NCBI RefSeq assembly: GCF_024189295.1
Contig: NZ_JAIZEN010000004.1
Coordinates: forward strand, 1 to 64,000
DNA from: Halobacillus sp. A1
Lineage (GTDB): Bacteria; Bacillota; Bacilli; Bacillales; Halobacillaceae
Length of the DNA stretch: 64,000 nt
Reading direction: 5' to 3'
Shown: positions 43,641-51,060 of the stretch, piece after piece
How the letters are laid out: every line of letters starts with the position of its first letter
Position numbering within the stretch: position 1 is the first letter of the stretch
Notes under the pieces: model-generated
What the model was told of the DNA's origin: nothing
The model's input: only the letters and a program-made list of their open reading frames with translations
Databases searched by the model: none
Program-made: the position numbers and the translations under genes

Positions 43641-43984
43641 GAAGTGAAAAACGAACCCTTCCATCAAAAAATCGCGAATTCCCGATTCCTCCCTAATCAA
43701 AACATTGCATTCTACCTCAATATTATTAACAAAAGACCTATGTTCAGCCAATCAATATGCTGCCATTAATGTTCTCATTTTTTGAACAAGTAGTGTCGTA
43801 AACAATTGGAACATGCGTGGCACTCAATTCCAGCGTTTTGATTTATTAATTAAGGAGAGAAACGGCTTCCATTCAGGTAAGACTTACTACATGGATGGAG
43901 GTGGTGTATGTCACTACAGATATTCATATTCTGAGTAAAAAATTCATATTAATGTTCTCAAAGTTCTTAGGTGCTAAAGTTCTG

Positions 43985-44232
43985 TCAAAAGAGTTTCCGT
44001 TCTACTCATGATCGCAAAGAGCTCCGGGAAATTACGAGACTCCTGTGGGAAAAGAGTGCTTGGGGAGACCCCGGAGAGCGTTAGCTCGAGGAGGCTCACC
44101 GCGCTCCCACGGAAAGCGAGTGATTTCCCGGAGCTCTACATACTGTCAAACATAACGGAAACAGCCCCGGCGTCTCGAAATTGAGCCTTCCACAAAAGGG
44201 AGCTTATACAATATCAACCTTGAAATTCAACA
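43985..44232. repeat. Interspersed palindromic repeat, copy 7 (complete with flank)
   Basis: Perfect 15-bp inner arms 44018-44032 and 44123-44137, 9-bp outer arms GTTTCCGTT (43993-44001) and 44154-44162, and the conserved core with GAGACTCCTGTGGGA, GGGGAGACCCCGGAGAGCG, CTCGAGGAGGCTCACCGCG and CCCACGGAAAGCGAG. On the right, 44170-44232 is the inverted family flank. Confidence 0.9.
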
Positions 44233-44235
44233 AAG

Positions 44236-44276
44236 CAAAAAAGAAGCCAGCTCCCTATTTTAAGGGGCTGGCTTCT
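44236..44276 (-). terminator. Terminator of the ndh transcript
   Basis: AGAAGCCAGCTCCC-like left arm (from 44242) pairs with GGGGCTGGCTTCT (44264-44276); the upstream A run gives the minus-strand T tail. Confidence 0.9.
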
Positions 44277-44281
44277 TCCGT

Positions 44282-44383
44282 TTATCTAAAATCTCTATTA
44301 GCTTCCGCCACTCGGCTGACTGCCGTATAAAGAACAGTAGCTCCAACAGTGAGAGCTGTCAGTAACCATAAGAAATTTTTCAT
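44282..44383 (-). CDS. Small membrane protein (33 aa) downstream of ndh
   Basis: A 33-residue reading frame starting M-K-N-F-L-W-L-L-T-A-L-T-V-G-A, then V-L-Y-T-A-V-S-R-V-A-E-A-N-R. It has one transmembrane helix (about 4-22) and a short charged tail. A strong ribosome site (AAGGGGGAACG) precedes the ATG. It starts 24 bases after the NADH dehydrogenase stop and ends just before the transcript terminator, so it is the second gene of that operon. No family is recognised; the context suggests a small partner of the respiratory enzyme (inference). Confidence 0.65.
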   Translation of the reverse strand: MKNFLWLLTALTVGATVLYTAVSRVAEANRDFR

Positions 44384-44407
44384 GATATCGTTCCCCCTTA
44401 AGAAAAA

Positions 44408-45622
44408 TTAAAAGAAGCGTACTTTCCCTTTTTTAAGGACAAGCTTAGGCCCGCCGACTAAGAATAAATAACGGTCATCTATTACATTCTTCATTGCTTT
44501 TGCGCTCATACCATAAAGCTTCTTATCATCCAGCACTGTTCCCATCGCATCACTTCCGCCAAGAGAGGCTACCGTACCTTTATAATCAAACTGGAAGCTT
44601 TGTAAAGGCTCTTTACGCAGCAGAGCTGTAAGGTTGGAAGCGCAAGTGTCTGCTTCTTGAATTGCGCTCTGAGCGTTTACTGCGAAAGGCTTATCGCTTT
44701 CTTTGTCCATAACCCATGAGCAGTCGCCGATTACAAAGATATTTTCATAGCCTGGTGCACGTAAGTCTTCATTGACGTTCACTTTTCCTTTGAAAATTTC
44801 AAACCCGGATTCGCCTACGATGGAATTCGCCTGTACTCCACCAGTCCAAACGACAGTTCCGGCATTGATTTCTTCACGGTCGTCTCCTACAATAAATCCT
44901 TTTTCTGTGCATTCTTGAATTTTAGTGCCGATTCTGAATTCTACTCCTCGATCTTCAAGAGATTTTTTCGCATACTCTACAAGATCCTCCGAAAAGCCAG
45001 GGAGTACAGTAGGAGCTGCCTCTACATTGATGATGCGGACTTTCTCACGGTCGATGTTGTACTCCTTGCATAATTCCGGTACACGCTTAGCTAATTCGCC
45101 GACGAATTCGATACCAGTAAATCCGGCTCCGCCAACTAAAATGTTCAATGAATCTTCATTTCTATCAACTCCGCTGCTGTAACGAGCAAACTGGTACTCT
45201 ATATGGTCACGGATATAGCGGCTGCTGTTGATGTTCTCAATCTTAAGAGCGTGCTCTTTAATTCCGGGTATACCGAAAGTTGCTGTTTCAAATCCAAGAG
45301 CAACGACGAGATAGTCATAGCTTAACTCCCCGTTTTCTAGAACGACACGCTGTTCATCCTTTTTGATTTCAACAACTGTATCGTAATGCAATTGGACGCG
45401 TTTCGTATTTAGGACGTCGCTGATCATAACCCTGGATTTGTTAGGTTCTTCCGTTCCTGCTGCAACTTCGTGAAGCCAAGTCGTCAGGTAGTGATAATTG
45501 TGTTTGTTGACTAAAGCGATTTCTGCTTCCTCAGGCTTGAGTTGCTGAGAGAGTCTCTTCGCCGTCATCATCCCTGCATACCCTGCACCTAATACTAAAA
45601 TTTTCGGTTTACTTTTACTCAC
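44408..45622 (-). CDS. ndh: Type II NADH dehydrogenase (NDH-2)
   Basis: A 404-residue FAD-dependent, non-proton-pumping NADH:quinone oxidoreductase (YjlD/YumB-like). The FAD-binding Rossmann motif is I-L-V-L-G-A-G-Y-A-G at residues about 8-17; a second nucleotide motif I-L-V-G-G-A-G-F-T-G-I-E binds NADH; F-V-I-G-D-C-S is the FAD-closing motif and A-x-x-A-I-Q-E-A-D the quinone-side helix. Start is GTG 45622 behind GGTGGAG; the 14 residues upstream are leader. It feeds electrons to menaquinone at the inner membrane face. A 33-residue membrane peptide gene follows in the operon. Confidence 0.88.
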   Translation of the reverse strand: MSKSKPKILVLGAGYAGMMTAKRLSQQLKPEEAEIALVNKHNYHYLTTWLHEVAAGTEEPNKSRVMISDVLNTKRVQLHYDTVVEIKKDEQRVVLENGELSYDYLVVALGFETATFGIPGIKEHALKIENINSSRYIRDHIEYQFARYSSGVDRNEDSLNILVGGAGFTGIEFVGELAKRVPELCKEYNIDREKVRIINVEAAPTVLPGFSEDLVEYAKKSLEDRGVEFRIGTKIQECTEKGFIVGDDREEINAGTVVWTGGVQANSIVGESGFEIFKGKVNVNEDLRAPGYENIFVIGDCSWVMDKESDKPFAVNAQSAIQEADTCASNLTALLRKEPLQSFQFDYKGTVASLGGSDAMGTVLDDKKLYGMSAKAMKNVIDDRYLFLVGGPKLVLKKGKVRFF

Positions 45623-45704
45623 TAGATCTCCACCTTCCTCTTGGTTTACGTTTACCAAGCACACGAATCTTCCTTAAATCCGTGGATACAATCTCTACCA
45701 ATTC

Positions 45705-45713
45705 ATTATAACA
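45705..45713 (-). promoter_or_regulatory. Probable ndh promoter (extended -10)
   Basis: On the minus strand TGTTATAAT forms an extended -10; the -35 is poor. About 80 bases before the ndh start. Confidence 0.5.
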
Positions 45714-45867
45714 AGGACGATAGAGTTGTTGTAATCATATCTATTCATTTACGTCGTTTATTGTAAAAAAAGGAGAGTGAGTGTCTCATGATTGTTTATG
45801 AATTACCTTGAAAAATGTCTTCATATCAACGAAAATAGGTATAACTCTTATAGGGAGGAGGTAGGAC

Positions 45868-47130
45868 GTGAAGCTCGAATTAACTCAAAATCAATCGCCC
45901 CGCTTGAAAATGACGAAGGAGCTCCGTCAAGCTATCTCTCTTTTACAATACACGCAGGTGGAATTAGTTGATTTCATAAAGGAACAAGCGATGGAGAATC
46001 CATTGATAGAAATTGAAGAGCCTCCTCCGACAAATTTCTCGTCTCCAGATCTTACAGTAGAAGACTATGCAGAGAAACAAGGAGATTGGCGGCAGGCACT
46101 TCTTGAAGAACAACGTTTGCTTACATTGAGTGGAATGGATAAGAAGGTCGTCAGCCAACTAATTTTGAACCTTGATGACAATGGATTTTTACCTTACACG
46201 CAGGCAGAAGTGGCTACAGAGATAGGTGTGGAAGAGAAGGATGTGGAAAGTGGGTTGTCCATTTTAAAGCAGCTTCAGCCAAGCGGGCTCGGCTGTTACG
46301 GTTTTAGAGAGTATTTACTTTTTCAAGTTAAGGACTATGCTGACTTTTCTCTTATCCGTCTGGTGATCAAGAATCACTTACCAGAACTTGCCGATGAGAA
46401 CTGGGCCTATATAGCGGAGCAATTATCGATTACAAGGCAGAAGGTTATGACCATCGCAAATCTAATAAAAAGTTTGAGCCCACGTCCTATGCTGCCTTCT
46501 ACTAAACAAGCAGAATACATTGCACCTGATTTTTACGTAGAGAAAGTAGGGGGAAGGTATGAGGTTTCTCTGAATAAATATGGTGAGCCGCGCATTTACA
46601 TGAACACCCACTATAAAAATATCGAAGGTACCGCTGGTGAGTATGTGAAAACTTGCTATAATAAGGCTTCATGGCTGATTCGCAGTATTGAAAAACGACA
46701 TACAACAATGCTTAAAGTGGCCCAATCGATTGTCGATCGACAAACAGATTTTCTGAATGATGGAGGAAAGGGAGCTTTTGCACCATTGCAGCTGAAAGAT
46801 ATAGCGGAAGAAATTGATAGACACGAATCTACTGTCAGCCGCACAGTCGCGCATAAATATATTCAGACCCCTTTTGGAACGGTACCGCTAAGGATGTTTT
46901 TCACTTCGAAATTACAGCTGCATCAGGGCGGTTCTGTATCATCAAAATACGTGAAAGATCTCATACGCGAACTGGTAAGAAATGAGAGTCGGCAAAAGCC
47001 TCTCTCTGACCAGAAGATAGCAGATGTTTTAAATAGGGAGCATACCATCACGATTTCCCGCAGGACTGTAACTAAATATAGAGAAGAACTGAATATCCTC
47101 TCTTCTTCTAAACGAAAAGCTGTTCAATAA
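45868..47130 (+). CDS. rpoN: RNA polymerase sigma-54 factor RpoN (SigL)
   Basis: A 420-residue sigma-54. Region I is Gln/Leu-rich (L-R-Q-A-I-S-L-L-Q-Y-T, then E-N-P-L-I-E), the central core-binding region follows, and the DNA-binding part has the helix-turn-helix H-E-S-T-V-S-R-T-V-A-H-K-Y and the RpoN box S-R-R-T-V-T-K-Y-R-E (usually A-R-R-T-V-A-K-Y-R-E). GTG start behind GGGAGGAGGT. It recognises -24/-12 promoters such as the one at 41291-41308. Monocistronic as far as visible. Confidence 0.95.
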   Translation: MKLELTQNQSPRLKMTKELRQAISLLQYTQVELVDFIKEQAMENPLIEIEEPPPTNFSSPDLTVEDYAEKQGDWRQALLEEQRLLTLSGMDKKVVSQLILNLDDNGFLPYTQAEVATEIGVEEKDVESGLSILKQLQPSGLGCYGFREYLLFQVKDYADFSLIRLVIKNHLPELADENWAYIAEQLSITRQKVMTIANLIKSLSPRPMLPSTKQAEYIAPDFYVEKVGGRYEVSLNKYGEPRIYMNTHYKNIEGTAGEYVKTCYNKASWLIRSIEKRHTTMLKVAQSIVDRQTDFLNDGGKGAFAPLQLKDIAEEIDRHESTVSRTVAHKYIQTPFGTVPLRMFFTSKLQLHQGGSVSSKYVKDLIRELVRNESRQKPLSDQKIADVLNREHTITISRRTVTKYREELNILSSSKRKAVQ

Positions 47131-47194
47131 GATTAATAACCCTCTTGAGCGGCAATAGTAATGATAGATTAAAACAAAAGGAGAACTATAGGTT

Positions 47195-48094
47195 ATGAAA
47201 TCATATATACAAGAACAAGTGCAGAATTATAAGGAAAAACATAAAAATAGTGGACGTTTACTCATAAATTGTCCTGACCAGCCGGGCATCGTGTCTTCAG
47301 TCACACAGTTCCTTCATAAAAATGAAGCCAATATCATTGAATCCAATCAATATACGACAGATCCTCAAGACGGAAAGTTTTTCATGCGCATCGAATTTGA
47401 TTCACCACGCCTGCCGGAGAAGGAAGAGGAACTGCGTAAGGATTTTCACTCGATTGCCGAACAATTCGATATGACATGGACGTTAAAAGGTGCTTATGAT
47501 GTGAAGAAAACAGCCATTTTCTGCTCAAAGGAACTCCATTGTCTGCGGGAACTTTTACTGGAATGGCAAAGCGGAGACCTTATTACGGACATTGGCTTGG
47601 TGGTAAGTAATCACGAAGATTGCCGGGAACTTGTTGAATCATTCAATTTGCCCTTCTACCACATTCCATCGAATAAGGATATTCGCAAACAGGTGGAAGA
47701 GAAACAACTTGCTTTATTAAAGGAATATGAGATCGATCTGATTGTACTTGCGCGCTATATGCAAATATTGACTCCGGAATTCGTTGCTGCGCATCCGTTT
47801 AAGATCATTAATATCCACCATTCGTTTTTACCGGCCTTTATTGGAGCCAATCCTCATAAGCGGGCTTACGAACGCGGTGTGAAGCTGATTGGAGCAACAT
47901 CCCATTACGTTACAAATGATCTCGACGAAGGACCGATTATTGAACAGGATATTATGCGTGTTGATCATCGTGACAGCATTGATGACTTGAAAAAGATGGG
48001 ACGCACGATTGAACGAAGCGTTCTTGCTCGTGGTGTGAAATGGCATTTAGAAGATCGCTTGATTGTTCATGAAAATAAAACTATCGTATTTTAA
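47195..48094 (+). CDS. purU: Formyltetrahydrofolate deformylase PurU
   Basis: A 299-residue enzyme that hydrolyses 10-formyl-THF to THF and formate, balancing one-carbon pools. The N-terminal ACT domain (about 20-100: C-P-D-Q-P-G-I-V-S-S-V) is followed by a formyltransferase-like domain with L-A-R-Y-M-Q-I-L, N-I-H-H-S-F-L-P-A-F (catalytic His), G-A-T-S-H-Y-V-T and D-E-G-P-I-I-E-Q-D. ATG after AAAAGGAG. The EamA exporter gene follows 33 bases later and may be cotranscribed. Confidence 0.95.
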   Translation: MKSYIQEQVQNYKEKHKNSGRLLINCPDQPGIVSSVTQFLHKNEANIIESNQYTTDPQDGKFFMRIEFDSPRLPEKEEELRKDFHSIAEQFDMTWTLKGAYDVKKTAIFCSKELHCLRELLLEWQSGDLITDIGLVVSNHEDCRELVESFNLPFYHIPSNKDIRKQVEEKQLALLKEYEIDLIVLARYMQILTPEFVAAHPFKIINIHHSFLPAFIGANPHKRAYERGVKLIGATSHYVTNDLDEGPIIEQDIMRVDHRDSIDDLKKMGRTIERSVLARGVKWHLEDRLIVHENKTIVF

Positions 48095-48127
48095 AATACA
48101 TGGTGCTATAGGCGGTGTCAGGTCTTA

Positions 48128-49000
48128 ATGAAAGCTCCATATTTCATGGTCATGTTCGCCGCCGTATTGTGGGGGACTACTGGAACAGCTCAAACCTTTA
48201 TTCCAGCCAGCCATCCTATATCGGTCGGTGCGGTCCGTTTAGCTGTTGGCGGTATCTTTTTATTTGTGGCAGCACTTGCTATGAATAAGTTGCGTTTCAG
48301 GGGTTTGCATACGAAATATGTCTTGGGCGCAGCGATAAGTATGGCCTGTTATCAGCCATTTTTCTTTTCAGCCGTCAGTTTAACGGGAGTAGCAGTCGGC
48401 ACAGTAGTAGGAATAGGAAGTGCCCCAGTTATGGCTGGTTTAATCGATTGGTTGTTTATGAAACGCAGAAAATCAAGAAGGTGGTGGATGGCCACAAGTC
48501 TATCGATTATCGGCTGCGGCATGCTCTTTCTAAATAGTGAAGAAATTACCGTGGACCCTTTAGGTATTTTACTTGCGCTTGGAGCCGGGTTATCATTTGC
48601 GGCGTATACGTTGATTAGTGAAAAGCTTGTGAAAAACCATTCGCCTATCACAGTGGTAGCTGTAGTTTTCATCTTAAGCGCAATCATATTATCGCCGTTC
48701 CTATTCGTATTCGATTCATCATGGATGGCGAGCGTAAATGGTGTTTTAGTCAGTCTCCATTTAGGAATATTGGCTACAGGCGTTGCTTACGTATTATTTT
48801 CTAAAGGATTAATAAAGATGCCTGGTTCTACAGCGGTAACTTTGTCGCTTGCAGAACCTTTGACGGCTGCATTGTTAGGTGTATTTGTCGTAGGAGAAGT
48901 CTTCTCCTTAGTGTCCTGGATAGGGATGGCTCTTATTTTATGTGGGTTGTGGGTGTTATCAATTTCTTCACCTGAAAAATCAAGGGTCCAGGCTGCCTGA
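48128..49000 (+). CDS. EamA/DMT-family metabolite exporter
   Basis: A 290-residue protein with ten predicted transmembrane segments arranged as two EamA repeats (about 5-135 and 145-285). Conserved family points: the early A-A-V-L-W-G-T-T-G-T motif and the second-repeat S-F-A-A-Y-T-L, closing with L-A-E-P-L-T-A-A-L-L-G near residue 240. Such proteins export amino acids or nucleobase-like metabolites; the substrate is unknown. Its position after purU may be accidental. Ended by a strong terminator. Confidence 0.85.
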   Translation: MKAPYFMVMFAAVLWGTTGTAQTFIPASHPISVGAVRLAVGGIFLFVAALAMNKLRFRGLHTKYVLGAAISMACYQPFFFSAVSLTGVAVGTVVGIGSAPVMAGLIDWLFMKRRKSRRWWMATSLSIIGCGMLFLNSEEITVDPLGILLALGAGLSFAAYTLISEKLVKNHSPITVVAVVFILSAIILSPFLFVFDSSWMASVNGVLVSLHLGILATGVAYVLFSKGLIKMPGSTAVTLSLAEPLTAALLGVFVVGEVFSLVSWIGMALILCGLWVLSISSPEKSRVQAA

Positions 49001-49033
49001 AATTTCCCGGGAAATATCGACAGGAAAAATAAT

Positions 49034-49078
49034 AAAATCCGCCAATTCTTCTAGAGGAAGAATTGGCGGATTTTTTAT
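49034..49078 (+). terminator. Strong terminator after EamA gene
   Basis: Perfect 18-bp stem (49034-49051 with 49057-49074), 5-base loop and T run. Confidence 0.95.
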
Positions 49079-49084
49079 TTTAAA

Positions 49085-49305
49085 CTATGTTTAATTTCTG
49101 TGTTGATATACATATAAGCTGCCTAATTTCGAAGATCGGTTTCATTATGTTTGTTTGGAGAATGAGGTCTGGGAAATGACTCGCTTTCCGCTGATAAGGC
49201 GGCAAGTATCCTCTAGCTAATGCTCTCCGGGGTCTAGCCAGTCTATCCATTCCCGCGGGAGTCTCCCCATTTCCATGGTGTGAGGAACTAAACGAAACCA
49301 TCTTT
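49085..49305. repeat. Interspersed palindromic repeat, copy 8
   Basis: Left flank TTTAATTTCTGTGTTGATAT...CATATAAGCTGCCTA-type sequence, then a core in the opposite order to copy 4 (CTCGCTTTCCGC, AGCTAATGCTCTCCGGGGTCT, CCCGCGGGAGTCTCCCC) and weak outer arms. Confidence 0.85.
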
Positions 49306-49313
49306 TAATGATT

Positions 49314-49348
49314 ACCTGAAAAGTATTATGTATAGATACTTTTCAGGT
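49314..49348. repeat. Isolated perfect 13-bp inverted repeat
   Basis: ACCTGAAAAGTAT (49314-49326) and its complement (49336-49348) around a 9-base loop, without a T tail. It adjoins repeat copy 8. The rest of the gap to 50314 has no supportable gene; a minus-strand frame at 49799-49999 lacks a ribosome site. Confidence 0.6.
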
Positions 49349-50314
49349 GCCTATAGAAGAACTAGCAAAAGCTTTGCATTGGTGTGGCGAGTGATAAAAC
49401 TCAGCAATTCTCTAAAGAAACGGTGAATGATTAACATACTGTAGGAGACCCTTTTGGCTGAAAGTACTTCACTAAGAATGTTACAAACACTGTTTTATCG
49501 AAGTACTATATTTTATCTCTATAAAGAGCTTCCGTTACTGAACCTACTGGTGTGTTAGGATCGACTCTAATAAAATGAAAACTTTTACACCAGCCTCTTG
49601 CAGTGAAGTAAATGGACAACTGGAGTCGTTATACCTGTATTAGAAAACATCCGATTTTGTCACAAATGAATTTATTTAAACCTAGTGGATCGGTTCAGGG
49701 TATTTATTACATAGCGTTTCATTTATGTATATTCTTCTAAACTTGGACGGCCTTACTCACGACCGATTCCTGGCTGCTTTTATCTGCCCTTTACTTCTTC
49801 AGTATAGAGTGGGTGGAAATCGTTGATCTGCACGGTAACTTAATCGTAATTTAAAAACTGCGAATTCGTACTTTTGGATGTCCGTTGGCCAAACAGCGTC
49901 AGCCAGATCATAGATAGTATCGTTAGCAAGGGATACAGCCTCCTCTTTGAAAGACAACTTCTCAATCGTTAGGAAACGTGCAATTATTGGTTTCTTCATC
50001 AAAACCGTTTCTATGCTTAATTCGGCTTACACGTTTAACGAGTGTCATCGCGAACATTTTATTCTGCTTTAAATAATCGTGATTCTGCCGAACAAACTTG
50101 AACAACATAGAATACTACAGTGTTTTGCGCTTTTTTCGAGGTATACGTTACTTTTTTCTTGTTAATTACTCATTTTATTAAGTAATCATTTAACATATTT
50201 AATAATGTTTACGATATCAGCTTTAATTTTTTTTGTCAAAGCGAATAAAAAATTTAAATTGTCCTGATCGTATGGCCTGATAGACTAGAACCAAGGAATA
50301 AAAAGATTAACGTT

Positions 50315-50342
50315 TTGACAAGATGAGAATATTCGTTAAGAT
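50315..50342 (+). promoter_or_regulatory. Probable gbsR promoter
   Basis: TTGACA (50315-50320), 16-bp spacer, TAAGAT (50337-50342), about 60 bases before gbsR. Confidence 0.6.
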
Positions 50343-50400
50343 AAGTTTGTTAAGAAAAAATTTAATAAAGTTTATTTGTTTGGTCTGGAGGAGGTTGTAA

Positions 50401-50961
50401 ATGTCGAACCAACAAGGAGACAATGCGCGTGCTTCTTTTGAACAAGCAAAAGCGCTAGTCATAGATTCAATTGCAGAAACAATGGATTTGTATGGCGTCA
50501 CCAGGAGTGCAGGCAACTTGTATGGAACTATGTACTTCGGAAATGATATGACCCTGGACGAAATGCGTGAAAAGCTGGGAATGAGTAAGCCAAGCATGAG
50601 TACGGGTGTAAAGAAGCTTCAGGACTATAACATAGTGAAGCAGACTTTCCGTAAAGGAACGAGAAGACAAACTTTCGTGGCGGAAAAAGACTTCTTTCAA
50701 TTCTTCACAAACTTTTTTACGAAAAAGTGGCTGCGAGAAGTGAGGATTAATTTAGACGCTATCCATAAGGCTCAGCAAGAGCTTGATCAACTTATTGAAG
50801 ATGAATCTGTAGATGGAAATTTACGCGAAGAAGCTCTGTTGACTTATAGGCAGATGGAGGATTCTAAGCCTTATTATTATTGGCTTCAAAAATTAGTTGC
50901 TTCGATTGAAAGCGGCAAATTATTCGATGCCATTCCCGTAGATGAAAATAAGGACCAATAA
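50401..50961 (+). CDS. gbsR: GbsR-like choline-sensing transcriptional regulator
   Basis: A 186-residue MarR-type winged-helix protein close in length and layout to B. subtilis GbsR (180). The helix-turn-helix lies in M-S-K-P-S-M-S-T-G-V-K-K-L with the wing after it; Y-G-T-M-Y-F-G-N-D-M-T-L is a family signature, followed by aromatic-rich F-F-Q-F-F-T-N-F-F. GbsR represses choline uptake and glycine betaine synthesis genes and releases them when it binds choline. The gbsAB genes are not beside it, but a choline-transporter-like symporter gene follows 100 bases downstream. ATG behind GGAGGAGG. Confidence 0.88.
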   Translation: MSNQQGDNARASFEQAKALVIDSIAETMDLYGVTRSAGNLYGTMYFGNDMTLDEMREKLGMSKPSMSTGVKKLQDYNIVKQTFRKGTRRQTFVAEKDFFQFFTNFFTKKWLREVRINLDAIHKAQQELDQLIEDESVDGNLREEALLTYRQMEDSKPYYYWLQKLVASIESGKLFDAIPVDENKDQ

Positions 50962-50983
50962 GCAGACGCGTCTTTGTAAAATA

Positions 50984-51019
50984 GCGGATACGTTAATTCA
51001 AGAAAACGTCCGCCTTTTA
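50984..51019 (+). terminator. Hairpin between gbsR and the symporter gene
   Basis: GCGGATACGT (50984-50993) pairs, with a bulge, with ACGTCCGC (51006-51013), then CTTTTAT. A 10-bp palindrome AGACGCGTCT sits just upstream at 50964-50973. Could be an attenuator or a weak terminator. Confidence 0.55.
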
Positions 51020-51060
51020 TAACTTGCAGAATATTCAAAAAACAATTAGGAGTGAAGCCG

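Noticed and set aside
43408-43751. Overlapping minus-strand frames after the sigma-54 activator
   Set aside because: They lie in degenerate repeat sequence, lack ribosome sites and show no protein-like pattern.
49799-49999. Minus-strand frame of about 66 codons in the 49-50.4 kb gap
   Set aside because: No ribosome site and no family pattern; could be a decayed gene but cannot be supported.
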